A stretch of 64,000 nucleotides of DNA from Megalonaias nervosa (GCA_016617855.1 JAECUM010033786.1:1-64000), one strand, 5' to 3'. Shown: positions 9,413 to 19,916, counted from the stretch's first letter. A program made the numbers and translations. Notes: a model not told the origin generated them from the sequence alone.

Positions 9413-9716
9413 TTTGGATTTTAACGTAGCTTTAAAAAATTTCAGTCATATCGCTTCGAGGTCTGTAGTGTGGCAGTTTAGTTTGTAGTGATGTCTAGCA
9501 CTGGGGCATCATGCAGCAGACATGTAGCATGATGTCCAACCCAGTCACATTATTCTGACACCAGGCCGATCAGTCCAAACACTAACCTTCTAATGCTGAG
9601 CGCCTAGTGAGGCAGCTGTTAGTACCAGTTTTATAAGTCTTTGGTATGACTAGGCCGGAGTGCGAACCCGCGATCTCCCGCGGACACTCTAACCTATGGG
9701 CCACTGGAGCTCTCCC
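9345..9716 (-). mobile_element. tRNA-derived SINE, family 1, copy 1
   Basis: On the minus strand a damaged tRNA-like head (A box in GTGGCCCATAGGTTAGAG, B box GCGGGTTCGCACTCCGG) begins at about 9714. The SINE body follows (CATACCAAAGACTTATAAAA, GCTGCCTCACTAGGCGCTC, GTCAGAATAATGTGACTGGG). It ends CCAAATC and a long (AC)n tail (9348-9411). The second copy at 16285-16607 matches throughout. The anticodon arm has a deletion, so this is an old copy. The head lies only about 13 bases before the polymerase B ATG. Confidence 0.85.
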
Positions 9717-9728
9717 CTTAGTATCAAC

Positions 9729-12700
9729 ATGCCTAAAGTGCCACAGCTGAAACAGATTGTACGACTGCATGGCATATACATACCAAGTCGAATAAGAAAA
9801 GCAAACATACTTGAATTGTTGAGACCCGTATTTTTGCTCAATCCACAACTATCACTACCACCATCATCGGTTGTCACTGCAACTACAGCAGCAACAACAG
9901 CAAAAACAATTTGACAATATCCGAATAGCCAGCACAATATCCGAATACCCAGAAGCGCAAGAAAAGCCGACACCCTCGTCTGTTATCGCTACTGAAACAA
10001 TCATAATTGCCCGAATTCAAATTTCGGAAACGTAGTGGGGAGTTTGAAAATCACGTGGCCATTATTCCACCCACCTACACACCAGGCAAAGACGCTTGAC
10101 AACTGTTGACAAATATGATTCCTGGAATCGTAGGCGGTGTTACAAAACGTTGCTCACGCTGGGTTAAAGCAATCATTGTCCTCAGCTCTCATCTGGTTAT
10201 GCCACATAGATGTGACAAATATGGATTTAAAACTACTTCTCCGTGGATTCACAGTAGTGCCCAAATACTCCTGAGTCGAAAAGATAGCACTGCCATCAGC
10301 GATAAAACTGGTAGAAGCATTAGAAAGATTCTTAAAACACTTAAGAAATACGACAATGCACGATCGGTATCACCTCCCGAAACATTTGCCCAAATCGAGG
10401 TCCATCTCTCGCCGTATCACCATTTCGTCGATCCAGTTACACAGCAACACCAAACTGGGTCCCGCCAAATTCAGTTATCAACGTAAAAGCTTTGATAATC
10501 GTGGTTTTGAATGGGCAATTTTGTCAGTTCACAGATCGAAAGAAGATACGGCAAAATGGATTCAGCAGCAAATCTACTCACCAGCAGACATAGTTATGAC
10601 TGGTGATACCATTCGTGATTTCCGCAGTTACTCACTGTTGGATTTGTGAAAAAGCTTTCACTGACAAAGAGCAAAGTCCGTTCAGCGATGAAAATAACAG
10701 TCCTGGTTCCAAAGTTCGTAATCATTGTCATATCACTGGCGCGTACATATGTGCCGCACACAGCGCACGTAATTTGCGGTTGCGAATTTATCCCGGCAAA
10801 ACCAAAATTCCTTTGGTGCTTCATATCCTGTGTGGGTACGATGGCCACTTGATAACGCAAGCAGTTATCGATTCACCAATTAGCGAGATTCCCATAAACA
10901 TGGTAAAATACACGACCTTTCGGCTGGGACAATTGCAGTTTATCGATTCATTACAGTTTATCAATTTGTCCTTGGACAAGTTAGTGAATAATCTGATGGC
11001 GGAGAAATTCAAAATCAATCGTCTATACTGTCGAACCAGTACGGATCTGATAATGAGAAAAGCGTGTATCCATATGAGTACATGAACGGCTGAAAAATGT
11101 TTACTGAAACTCAGTGGCCACCAATCAAAGCGTTTTATTCATTATTGTCACGTGAAGGTATTTCTGATAGCGACTATATACATGCAAATTTAAAAAACAT
11201 TTCGGTGGCTATCATGATCTGTATCTGCGCACGGATGTGTTGTTGCACGGTGATGTGTTTGAGAAATTTCGGGGCACTGCCATTCACGTGTAAAAGCCCG
11301 ATGCCACACATTAGTCTTCGTCACCGGTATGACCTGGATTGCGTTGTTGTCCAAGACCAAATTTGAGCTCAAATTGCTCACTGACATTGATCAGCCTCTG
11401 TTTATCGAGCGATCACTTCGTAGCGGAATATCCATGTCAAGTCACATATATTCTCGTGCAAACAACCCCGCTGACACCAATAGTTACATCATATATCTCG
11501 AATTCCAATAATTTATAGTAATGGGCCATGACGCACCCATTACAGGTTGGAGGATTTCAGTGGATCGATCCTACGCACATTAGATCTACAAAAAGACGTA
11601 CACGATCATAACATTCACGGTGGCTACGGATACTTAAAGTCAACCTGGACTATCAGGTGCACTTACACGAGGTACACAACGATTATCCGCTTGCTCCAGT
11701 AGCAATGTCGGTACCAAGTACGTGATTGTCCCTCCATCAGTGCTCGATCGTTGATGATTCTGGCTGCTAGTACGCCGAATACACCAAACTGGTCCTGAGT
11801 CTCAGGACCAAACGCAATTATGTACTGCACGTGAGAACTCTGCAGTTGTACTTGCGATGAGTATGCATATTACCAAGATCCATCGAGTGTTTGGATTTCG
11901 CCAGCAAGCTTGGATGGCTCTGTATGTTCAGATGAATACCGACCTACGCACAAAGGCCACCAATAAATTTGAAAACAACTTTTTCAATCTCAAGGTCAAT
12001 GCTGTGTTTGGAGAAACCAATATAGAATGCACTCAAATAAATTCGAGTCCATCTTGTCCGTGGTAATAGGAAGAAATATAGATTTCGAAGTCTCATTGCG
12101 GATCTGGCATCTCAATCCAGAAAAATCTTTGATGGTGGACTTGTTGCCGTTTAACGTAAAAACTCAAGACTCAAACTGACAAAACCAATCTATGTGGGTA
12201 CGACTGTGCTGGACTTGTCGAATCTGCTCATGTACGAATTTTATTATGACAAGATCAAACTGCTTTATCAGGATCGAGTCAAGATGCTTTACACCAACAG
12301 TGACTCCCTGCTGATGTATATTACCACCGATGATGTGTACGCGGACATAGCACAAACAAGTTTGGTGAACGAATTTGATACCAGCTATTATCCGAAAGAA
12401 CATCTGTTCTTTAGTGCCGCCAATGAAACGGTGGTTGGCAAGTTTAAAGGCGAATGTTTGGGTAAACCAATCGAAGAGTATGTTGGACTGTGACCCAACA
12501 TGGACTGCAACCCAACATGTAGTCGATTGTGGTCGGACCCAAAATCATTAACCAAAACTCATGGTGTTCCACGCATGATTGTGCGGAGACATCTCAGTAT
12601 GAACTGTACATAGAATGTCTTCCAGACCATTGTGATTTCGCACACACTGCAAATATGATCCAATCCAAGAACCATCACATGGGTGTATACCGGTGCACAA

Positions 12701-12808
12701 AACTGAGTTTGTCTGCATACCAAGCAATGGATACTAGATGATGGAATTACAACTTTCACGTTTGGTCACCGGGCCATTGCGAGACAACTTACGATTGATA
12801 CTGGTTAA
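9729..12808 (+). pseudogene. polB: Polinton-type protein-primed DNA polymerase B, degenerate
   Basis: About 3.08 kb, the size expected for Polinton PolB (about 1,000 codons), in at least eight frame fragments. ATG 9729 opens a SAP-like motif (LKQIVRLHGIYIPSRIRKA), usual at the N-terminus of these enzymes. At 10630-10870 come CWICEKAF, VRNHCHITGAY, AAHSARNL and LCGYDGHLI, matching the zinc-like and exonuclease region. At 11100-11500 come FTETQWPPIKAFYSLL and ELKLLTDIDQPLFIERSLR, then RSGISMSSHIYSRANNP. At 11870-12020 come ITKIHRVFGFRQQAWM and the motif B region NNFFNLKVNAVFGE. At 12288-12307 motif C reads YTNSDS: the first catalytic Asp is Asn. The end reads ILDDGITTFTFGH. It would replicate the element by protein priming; here it is dead. 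Its stop overlaps that of the convergent integrase. Confidence 0.92.
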
Positions 12809-13775
12809 TCACGAGTGAACACAATTTTTGGTGGCAGTTCCGTATCTGCTGGAACGACTTGCAATTGCATTAATGGGAGGCATTGGTCCAATAGCTGATG
12901 ATCTGTATCAAACCGTTCCTAAATGGTAAAAACATTCACTGAACATACTGGGTCAGTGGCACGACGTTGTTGCTGCACGCTTTCCAACTTCCATGTGCAT
13001 AAAGAGATAAACTTCTCTCAGACTGGTTGTAAAGGTGATGGCTGTAAAATCATTGCTGAGTAACAGTGAAGATCTTTTCTCGAATCTCATTGGCTGGTTT
13101 TAATCCCGTCATGAGTGTGACTTCATTGTTTAAGGTTGTCATGACGAGTGGAAGTCGGGTTGCCCATTCTTAGACCGTTCTGAGCTCATCAGCAATTCTT
13201 GCGAGCACCGATGACCGAATAACCGTTCTGCAAGAGTGCGATTAAATCGCTCCACAATAGCTTGGTCACGATGCGCACTAATACCGACACGTATTCACAT
13301 ACGATGTTTGGCCAAAATCACAGCCTCAGATCCGAGAAGTTCTTTGTCATGATCTACTTGTAGCAATCACGGATATGTGAGTAGTCCTCATAAATTCGCT
13401 CGAGTGCATCTGCGACATTGACGGAATCTTTTTATGTCAACGGCTAGGTTCGTTGTATCTGCTGGCCACATCGACAATAGTAAGCGCTTATTTGAAGGTG
13501 CGCAATCGGCCTTGTCGATCAATGACACGATCGTGTGGAAGAAATAAAAAAAATATTCCTGAAGAACCTCATGAGGAGTTTGAACATTAAAGCAACCCGT
13601 GACATTTTTTGGTACGGGCAAAAAATTGCCAAAGCGCTTGCTTGGCCAACCATGAGTGATCTTGCTGCACCTGGCTAACTGTTCCACTGCGGCTTCGTCT
13701 CTCCAATATCCACGTGGACTGTAGTGTATTTTGGATAAGATTTGGCTCTTTGTGTCCATTTTTTGTTTTGTCCAT
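12805..13775 (-). pseudogene. int: Polinton retrovirus-like (rve) integrase, degenerate
   Basis: Read on the minus strand from ATG 13775. WLAKQALWQFF is the conserved N-terminal piece. FFLFLPHDRV follows in a damaged context where the first catalytic Asp seems replaced, then TIVDVASRYNEP and LLQVDHDKELLGSEAV (second Asp kept). HRDQAIVERFNRTLAERLFG follows (catalytic Glu kept), then TLNNEVTLMTGLKPANEI. The C-terminal part has RRATDPVCSVNVF and VPADTELPPKIVF, the chromodomain-like tail of Polinton integrases. At least four frameshifts and several stops. The enzyme would insert the element with a 6-bp target duplication. It runs tail-to-tail with polymerase B; the two TAA stops overlap in one TTAA at 12805-12808. 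Confidence 0.9.
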
Positions 13776-13793
13776 ATCAGTATAATTTTACTT

Positions 13794-14215
13794 TTAATGA
13801 GTGCCAAGGGAAGCAGAGTGGAGTGGACTTTGTCCACCAAGTGCAATCTTCGCTTTCATACCTCCTTTGATAACCCAACCTGCAGTTCGTTCTCCCGATG
13901 TTGGAGTATTCGCATTTAAGTCATTAATGAGATCCACATCGGCTCGTTGACTCCCACGGATATCTCTTGACGCTTGGTATGCAAGGTCATGTCAGTAACA
14001 AAGAGCATTAACGCGATTGATAGATGCTTCTCTGGGCCTTGGTTGGTTATTAGAATTTAGGCGTAGATCTCCGCTAGTACCAGATCCGTAGTAATTGTAT
14101 CCAGGGAGATGCTTCTCGCCTGGATATTTACTCCATGGTGTCACTGGTAACTTTGTTAATGCAGCCGCGATATCACCGCCGCCAGTGACATTTTTAAACC
14201 GTTTGAGGCTTTCTT
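13794..14215 (-). pseudogene. Parvovirus-type phospholipase A2 protein in the Polinton element
   Basis: One minus-strand frame reads TGGGDIAAALTKLP, then GEKHLPGYNYYGSGTSGD, INRVNALCY, a stop, HDLAYQASRDIRG and ADVDLINDLNANTP, ending at the TAA at 13796-13794. LPGYNYxGxGT is the calcium-binding loop and CYxHDLAY the catalytic His-Asp helix of the parvoviral VP1/secreted PLA2 fold. The fixed spacing and the trailing 'AD..L..DL' helix agree with the PLA2-like proteins I recall from Polintons. Only one stop interrupts it, exactly at the x of CYxHD. In parvoviruses this activity opens endosomes during entry. It lies 18 bases upstream of the integrase on the same strand, as if co-transcribed. The start is uncertain because of an upstream frame break near 14200. 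Confidence 0.8.
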
Positions 14216-14372
14216 AATAGACGTAAATGTCTTTGCTCTACATCGAACACTAGTTCCAGTACTCGCAGTTAGTCAGTTACGTGTCTGAACTCGAGTTGAA
14301 ATTTTGGCACGTATTTTCGCCCGACATCTCACACAACATGGAGACCTAATCGTATTATCACGTCACATTTTA

Positions 14373-15150
14373 ATGGCGTCACGCAAAAAATTCGCAGATT
14401 TTTTGAAGGTAAAAGGAATGATTTATCAGTCTTCGCTTTCTCCGCACAAACAAGACCTAAACCAGCCAAGCATGGTGATGGAACCGTGTTTTAAAACTCA
14501 GTTCGGGTATTCATCATTGGCCATGCTCGATCAGACAAAAGTCAATTATTGTTGAATATGGTTTTACGATGGCTAACCTGCGATCGTTTGTATGTTATTG
14601 CGCCACAGGCCGATGATCAACCATGTTATAATGTACTCAGAGGTGTTCAACGCGCGTTGAGAAGTGGTAACAACACTTTGTCTTCCACGGAAAGTAGTGC
14701 ACCCATCATTTCCCATCATTGAAAAAGCCCCTACCGTTGACGATTTGGATACAAACAAAAACAATATTTTGCTGTACGACAATGTGATGATTGAAAATCA
14801 AGTGAATCTCTCTCAGATATTTGTACGAGGTCGACACATAAAGACTGACGTGATTTATTTGACTCAACGATACGTCCATGTGCCAAAAGTGATCCGTAAC
14901 AACTTTAACATGCTGATGATATGTCGTGGCATTGACTCGCGTGGTCTTGGAAATTTCCATTGGAGTTGGTGAGCTGCCGACCATTCGTGGGATGAATTTA
15001 GTGAAATGTTTTTACGCGGATTCCCTCGAACCATTATACTGTTTTCACGACTGATTGACTGGTGGACCAAGCACGTATCGAGCTCTTTTGAAAATGGACG
15101 TTTTTCACACTGACGTGTTTCACACGGATGCGTCAATAGTGAAGTATTAG
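14373..15150 (+). pseudogene. FtsK/HerA-type genome-packaging ATPase, degenerate
   Basis: ATG 14373 opens MASRKKFADFLKVKG. After a frameshift the Walker A region reads VFIIGHARSDKSQLLLNM, where the second Gly of the P-loop is Asp. TCDRLYVIAPQADDQ follows. At 14750-14960 comes NNILLYDNVMIENQ (Walker B, with the usual second acidic residue now Asn), then IFVRGRHIKTDVIYLTQRY and HVPKVIRNNFNMLMI. The last two are the most recognisable part of Polinton and adintovirus ATPases. The C-terminus (near SWDEFSEM, then YADSLEPLYCF) is split over frames and ends at TAG 15148-15150. The protein would pump DNA into capsids. It is divergent from the PLA2 gene and heads the plus-strand virion-gene block. Confidence 0.88.
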
Positions 15151-15185
15151 AAGCGACGCCATGAAGCTGCTCGTAAACAGCAATA

Positions 15186-15507
15186 ATTAATTTAAAAAAT
15201 AATCGAAGGCGTCAAAACTGTCAAAATATGTTACAGGCGCGACACATTACACGAGAAAACATTTGCACCGCTGATTAAACCCACGAAGGAAATTGCTGAA
15301 CTTGCCAAACTACCAGAGGTGTCCCATGATTACAAGTCAGAGTTGCCAACACAGCCTCAGTTTTCTTAACGAAGTAGATCGCCAGGCAATTTTTAAAATC
15401 CTATTCGTGTCGCTCTTACCACACCTCGCAACTGCAAAGAGAACATGATAAAAATGAAATCAAAAGCACTTGATAAATACATGAATTTTTTTAATGGTCT
15501 AAAATAA
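15186..15507 (+). pseudogene. Small basic ORF after the ATPase, broken
   Basis: The frame reads IIEGVKTVKICYRRDTLHEK, then FAPLIKPTKEIAELAKLP, with a stop after QPQFS and a further open piece ending MNFFNGLK at TAA about 15505-15507. 'FxPLIxPxxEIAxL' following a charged helical segment resembles a Polinton ORF often found next to virion genes, but I cannot name its function. It sits directly downstream of the ATPase on the same strand. Confidence 0.4.
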
Positions 15508-15589
15508 AATTCAGGTAGTTTACTGAAAAAAACAAAACAAACAATGTACTGATACTCGGTGGGTTCATTTTATGCAAGAGTATAATGCA

Positions 15590-15893
15590 TTTACAGAAGG
15601 AAAAGAACAAGAAGAACAAGAACAAGAACAAGAAGAAGAACAAGAACAAGGCGAAGTGAAGAAGGAGGAGAAGAGGAGGAGGAGGAGGAATTTATGAACT
15701 GGATAGCACAAGAACTTAAATCCAAAGTTAGCTCAGGGGCATAGACAATGAGGGGCATAGACAATGATTCAAAAGATGGCAAGAATTTAGAAAAGAAAAT
15801 AAACAACTAGATGAAGAATATGAAAAACGAACGTCAATTTCAGATGGAGGTGAATCGTCCACTCACAAAGAAGAAGAAGAAGAAGAAGAGGGA

Positions 15894-15924
<31 letters not shown>

Positions 15925-16302
15925 AAGAAGAAGATGAAAGACTTCGCCAAAGAGAGGCATTTTTGAAAAATTGGTTGAGTGGGTAGAAGGAAACTATCCA
16001 AATGTCCATCGTTTTTCGCAAGGGAAGAACGTAATGAATGGATAGCAATATATCAGTTTATTGACTCTCAAGCAAAAGTAGGAAGCTGTCTTGGTGGTAA
16101 ACTGTGTGACCCTAAAGACCTTGAGGATCGATTGGAAATACTCGTGGGATCGATTCGTGCGGGCAGCTACGCACCCGAAGTTATTAATGAAGCCACGTCG
16201 ATTTATCAGCTGTTGCTTACCATTCATCTTATGGACAGAGACACAGATCGTGCGTTGATGCGTGAACTTGTTGAAGATATTCATGGTGTAGTGTGTGTGT
16301 GA
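15590..16302 (+). pseudogene. Glu-rich coiled-coil ORF followed by a globular domain, truncated by a SINE
   Basis: Two purine-rich blocks (15598-15690 and 15869-15936, GAA/CAA-type repeats) encode Glu/Gln runs, with acidic helical sequence between them (EDERLRQREAFLKNWL). The last frame, open from about 15979 to 16302, gives a globular piece: REERNEWIAIYQFID, GGKLCDPKDLEDRLEILVG, EVINEATSIYQLLLTIH. The end DIHGVVCV is not native; it reads into the (AC)n tail of the SINE at 16285, so the real C-terminus was lost or displaced. No family recognised. The position between the ATPase and penton genes implies a virion or scaffold role. Confidence 0.4.
15869..15936. repeat. (GAA)n microsatellite
   Basis: Near-pure AAG/GAA triplet run, with a related GAACAA/GAAGAA block at 15598-15690. 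It was probably seeded by Glu codons of the surrounding ORF. Confidence 0.85.
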
Positions 16303-16607
16303 TTTGGATTTTTAATGTAACTTTAACAATTTTTCAGTCATGTCGCTACGATGTCTGCAGTGTGGCAGTTTAAAGTGATGTCTAGCACTGGGGCATCATG
16401 CCGCAGACATGTAGCATGATGTCCCTCCCAGTCACATTATCCTGACACCTGGCCGACCAGTCCTAACACTAACTATTAATGCCGAGCACCAAGCGAGGCA
16501 GCTGTTACTACCATTTTTATAAGTCTTTGGTATGACTCAGCCGGGGATCGAACCCACGACCTCCCGCATCCGAGGCGGGCGCTCTAATCACTAGGCCACC
16601 GGAGCAG
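16285..16607 (-). mobile_element. tRNA-derived SINE, family 1, copy 2
   Basis: The minus strand starts GCTCCGGTGGCCTAGTGATT (A box), has an anticodon-like arm CCCGC CTCGGAT GCGGG (CGG at the anticodon position) and a good B box GTGGGTTCGATCCCC. The shared body follows (CATACCAAAGACTTATAAAA, GCTGCCTCGCTTGGTGCTCG, GTCAGGATAATGTGACTGGG) and it ends CCAAATC with a short (AC)n tail. It is better preserved than the copy at 9.3 kb, hence younger. The head abuts the penton-like gene. The layout (tRNA head, conserved central body, microsatellite tail) resembles molluscan SINEs as I remember them. Confidence 0.9.
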
Positions 16608-17310
16608 TGTATACAACACCGATGATAAGTTCTGAAACGATTGAGACGGATCATGTTGAGACGCTTCGCATCTTGCTTGAAATTTATGTTTCAATGCAAC
16701 AGTTGGTTATAAATAAAGCCCATAGAGTGACCTCGATGATCACCATCTCATCCAGGAAACCAGAATTAAGTGTTACTTTTTCTGCACCCGTGACACTTGA
16801 GATCGCACTAGCATCACTGCAAGTGCATTACACTTGGCCTAATATTCGATAATAATCGTTTGGTGGTCTGCCTGGAAATAACAAATTTGAGTTTTCGTCA
16901 GATCGTGTAACAACTAGGGGTAATATAGAAGTTAATACAGATGCGTACACTATTACCTCAATCAATGATCAGGTCCGAGGAAGAATTTCTGTGTTGACTG
17001 GCAAGGACTCCAAAATTACTATTCCTAAAACACACTCAGCTCCGTTATTGACATTGAACTTCCACAATATCTGGTCAACATTGGACAGTCGTCGTTGAGA
17101 ACAGTTCTTGCACACATTTCGTGCAAGAACTTCAGGGACTGGATATCGTATCGGGCCCGACATTGTGAGAATTACCTCAACCATGCAAGTCAGATTGACT
17201 TGTGACGCCATATTTGTCTTGCAGTTGTGGATCAAGATGGGCATGTGGTTAATCTGTGTGGTGAAACGTTGCCGATACAACTATACATTAGAGATCTACC
17301 TGACCTTTGA
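16607..17310 (+). pseudogene. Polinton penton-like minor capsid protein, shortened
   Basis: The early part reads QQLVINKAHRV, FSAPVTLEIALASLQVHYTW, then after two stops FGGLPGNNKFEFSS, YTITSINDQVRGRISVL and GKDSKITIPKTHS. After a break the C-terminal half follows: GPDIVRITSTMQVRLTCDAI and, in another frame, VVDQDGHVVNLCGETLPIQL. This order (short helix, [IV][HY]Y[ST]WPNI, a G-Y-x-I-x-x-IN segment, then ITS...V.L.CDAI and a final DQ.GH...L) also occurs in the 60.8-62.3 kb gene, and matches the penton/minor capsid protein of Polintons as I recall it. About 60 codons before the C-terminal strand are missing. Ends at TGA 17308-17310, 12 bases before the next ORF. Confidence 0.7.
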
Positions 17311-17321
17311 TAATAATAATA

Positions 17322-17756
17322 ATGACAGTCGTGCGTGGATGTGTGAAACCCGTTCACGTAGTTGATGTAAGAAAACCTTTGTACATGACCTATTACGGAA
17401 CTGGGCTCGGTGACGTTGTTCGTGGATTGCTTGCGAGCTCAACAGAAACACTCACAGCCGTATCATCAAGTGATGTGCCCATTGCTTAGCAAGTTGCAAT
17501 GCGAGTTGTAGATAGTCTTGAAATTGTCTCTGTGGATCGATTAAAACAATTGGGCTCGCAGGTGGCTGAGACTTTTCGATATCAAACACGACAATTAGTA
17601 ACACGAGCACCACCATCAACAGTTCTAGTTACATTACAATCTACCGAATCAATGCCGTCTGCAGTTGGTAAAATCATTAACGAGACGACTCAACAGCGAT
17701 TGTCAGATTCAGCGATTGCAAACCTGGCAATGGGAGTGGATTTGAACAGTATTTAA
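17322..17756 (+). pseudogene. Small virion ORF, possibly pVI-like membrane-active protein
   Basis: A single frame of 145 codons from ATG 17322, broken only by TAG 17487-17489. YYGTGLGDVVRGLLASS near residue 25-40 resembles the Gly-rich amphipathic stretch of small Polinton virion proteins. The remainder is polar and helical (RLKQLGSQVAETFRYQ, SAVGKIINETTQQRL). It lies 12 bases after the penton-like gene and 22 bases before the major capsid gene, a position where adenovirus-like elements keep minor capsid genes. The functional label is a guess from position and composition; the ORF itself is well supported. Confidence 0.5.
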
Positions 17757-17778
17757 AAAAATCAATAATGCATAAACC

Positions 17779-19121
17779 ATGGCTCAGTTCAAAGAGGTAT
17801 TGATGCAGCATTTAACATTGGAACGCACGTGTTAGTGGATCGAAGAAAGAGAGGTTTTCAGTATTACTCCAGCCAAAGACCCCAATCAGTTAAAAATAGA
17901 ATTGCATGTAGAAGACAATCGTGGTTTTAACTTCCGTGTGAGACATTTTTGGAAGTGTAAGGAAAACGTACGCTATAACAATGCCAATTACAATGTCAAT
18001 GCCCTAGTGGGATTTGTTAACAACGGGGTATTATGGCGTTGTTTAACTGCACTTTAATCAATCGATGGAAAGGAAATAGAAACCGTTTTAGACAATGTTG
18101 ACGTGGACACAACGATTCTAGGATTCGACCTATATTATGATGATTACAAGCGAACAGCTGGTTCAAAAATGATATTTGTCAAAGATGTAACTGATCATGC
18201 AAATCATAGACCAACTATAATGAGACAGCCTCGAATTGCTGCTGGTAATGCCGATGCAGCTGTAGAAAATTTACCGCTTCCTAATCCTGATTTTAGCGTT
18301 GGGTTTGCACAGCGTCGATGATTAAGGTTTTCGTGCGCAATTCCCTTTAGCCACATCTTTTGGTCTTGCAGAGATGTTTACAAGGTGATATTTGGCGCTA
18401 AACACACGGTCATCTTCTTGCATAAAAACAACTCCAATGGTGCTATTTGGTTTCATGCAGGTGCCGCCGTTGATAAAGTTGTGCTAGATACATTAACATT
18501 GTGGATGCCTGTCTTATCCCCTTCACTGTGTAAAGAATCAAGCTTCTTATCGTTTATGCAGTCGGGAACCACTTCAACGCTGTCGTTTCTCGCACATAAC
18601 AAAGACGCACACTTGCCAGCTGCTGTTGCGGGACAGTTTACAGGGCAAATATGTACCAGCATGGCCTTACTGCGTAAAAATATTTGTTAATGGCGTTTCA
18701 ACTTACAGCGCGAGATAATTACCAAGCACAGAGTAAAGTGATATTTGACACCGCAGAAATGACTGAGGTCTCTTTGCGGTTAAACAGTCATCAGGAATCT
18801 ATTGAAGATATTCGACTTACTTATGCAGAGGCCACTACACGGGCATATCACAATCTGTGGTCATACATGAACCGACATCAAAACTTCGACACGGTTCTGC
18901 AAATTTCCCAACAATACTTTCGTACGTTGTATCCGATTCATTACTTTTCATTGGAAAATCTGTTCAGACAGTCCGCTGTCGACAGATATTTTCGTCCACG
19001 TGTCGGTATCGCTGTTCTTGGTTATTAATGTTATGCTGTGACACTTTCCGACACGACACTATTGTTGGAGGGTTCTGGTGGTCGAATGCGGTTGATCAAT
19101 GCACCTGTGGAAAATTCATAG
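17779..19121 (+). pseudogene. Double-jelly-roll major capsid protein of the Polinton element, degenerate
   Basis: About 448 codons from ATG 17779. The first third is one frame with two stops: ELHVEDNRGFNFRVRHF, NNANYNVNALVGFVNNGVLW, PLPNPDFSVGFAQRR. After a frameshift comes IPFSHIFWSCRDVYKVIFG, then GAAVDKVVLDTLTLWMPVLS. The last part reads ARDNYQAQSKVIFD, AEMTEVSLRLNSHQ, QYFRTLYPIHYFSL, then a broken end at TAG 19119-19121. The blocks 'FGxxxxVIF..', 'LWMP.L.PSL', 'R.NYQ...FD...LT.V...LNS' and 'LYPI.YF' in that order fit the Polinton hexon-like capsid protein. It would form the icosahedral shell. It is preceded by the penton-like and small virion ORFs and followed by a pX-like protein and the protease. 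Confidence 0.75.
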
Positions 19122-19283
19122 AAATTCATTATTAAGCCTCTTACGTATTAGAATAGCGATGCCATATCACGAAGCGAATGTCGACCTTGCTCAAAAATAG
19201 CTAGGATAAATCAAACATGCAATTAAAACAATTGTGGGGTCATACTGAAACTTTCTCCATCAAAATTAACCTACTAAGTCCCC

Positions 19284-19590
19284 ATGTCGCTAACCCAAGC
19301 GCACCTCGCTCAGCTTAATGCTGCCAAATACAAAAACACCTCAGTAACATTAAACTTATCCAAGTCATGCAAAATATCGGTAGAATATTCCATTCTTTGC
19401 ATCGATTCAAACATTGCTGGCAGCAGCGGATCCAGCGGTTGCAAAAGCTGCAGTGTCAGGGGCTAATGGAACTGTATTAGGAATGGCTTTAAAGAAGGGA
19501 TTCGGTGACCGTACAAAAAAGGAAGAGGCCTTCTATTACCAGGCGCGAGTCGTCGAATACTCTCATTCAAAGGTCTTCGATTATCCGATC
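19284..19590 (+). pseudogene. pX-like small basic virion protein
   Basis: ATG 19284 opens MSLTQAHLAQLNAAKYKNTS then VTLNLSKS. After a frameshift the signal continues NIPFFASI and LLAAADPAVAKAAVSGANG, then GMALKKGFG. 'SLTxxHLxxLxxAxxxxxxVTLxLSKS', a hydrophobic Ala-rich helix and a basic end is the usual build of short Polinton pX-like proteins; the Gly-Gly cleavage site is not evident. It sits between the major capsid gene and the protease, matching the basic ORF upstream of the protease at 59.3 kb. Confidence 0.55.
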
Positions 19591-19900
19591 GCTGAAGATC
19601 GCGCCGTTGATGGAAGCGAAGCTTCTGAAGCGTCTTTTGACCAATCTTGATCGATCAAGCATTTTTGTGGTGCTTTTATGATGAATATGCGTCGATGGTG
19701 TCACGAGCACGTGAAACTGGCATCGTCAATCTGGATTTGTCAACAGACCCTGGTACTCACTGGGACGCAAACATAGTAAACACCACACCATAGTTTAAAT
19801 TTTGACTCGTATGGACTTTTACCGCCAGTTGAAGTTGTTTCATTCGACTATGTCAGTACACCGACCCTGAAAACTCTTCTTGATTTCACATTAATGTACA
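19590..19900 (+). pseudogene. Adenain-type cysteine protease, truncated
   Basis: SRARETGIVNLDLSTDPGTH followed by WD gives the strand with the catalytic His (GTHW). One frameshift later FDSYGLLPPVEVV carries the acidic residue. The C-terminal part with the catalytic Cys (…CG…) is not found; the frame ends at TAA about 19902. The homologue at 59.5-59.96 kb keeps all three. In Polintons this enzyme matures virion proteins at GG-type sites. Upstream residues are frame-scrambled, so the start is approximate. Confidence 0.7.
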
Positions 19901-19916
19901 TGTAATATTATACATC

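Noticed and set aside
9582..9973. Overlapping minus-strand frames of 88-94 codons at the SINE/PolB junction
   Set aside because: They read through the SINE head and antisense to the PolB start and have no motif of their own.
16535..16607. Candidate tRNA gene on the minus strand
   Set aside because: A and B boxes and an anticodon-like arm are present, but the acceptor stem does not pair and the sequence continues into a SINE body also found at 9.3 kb.
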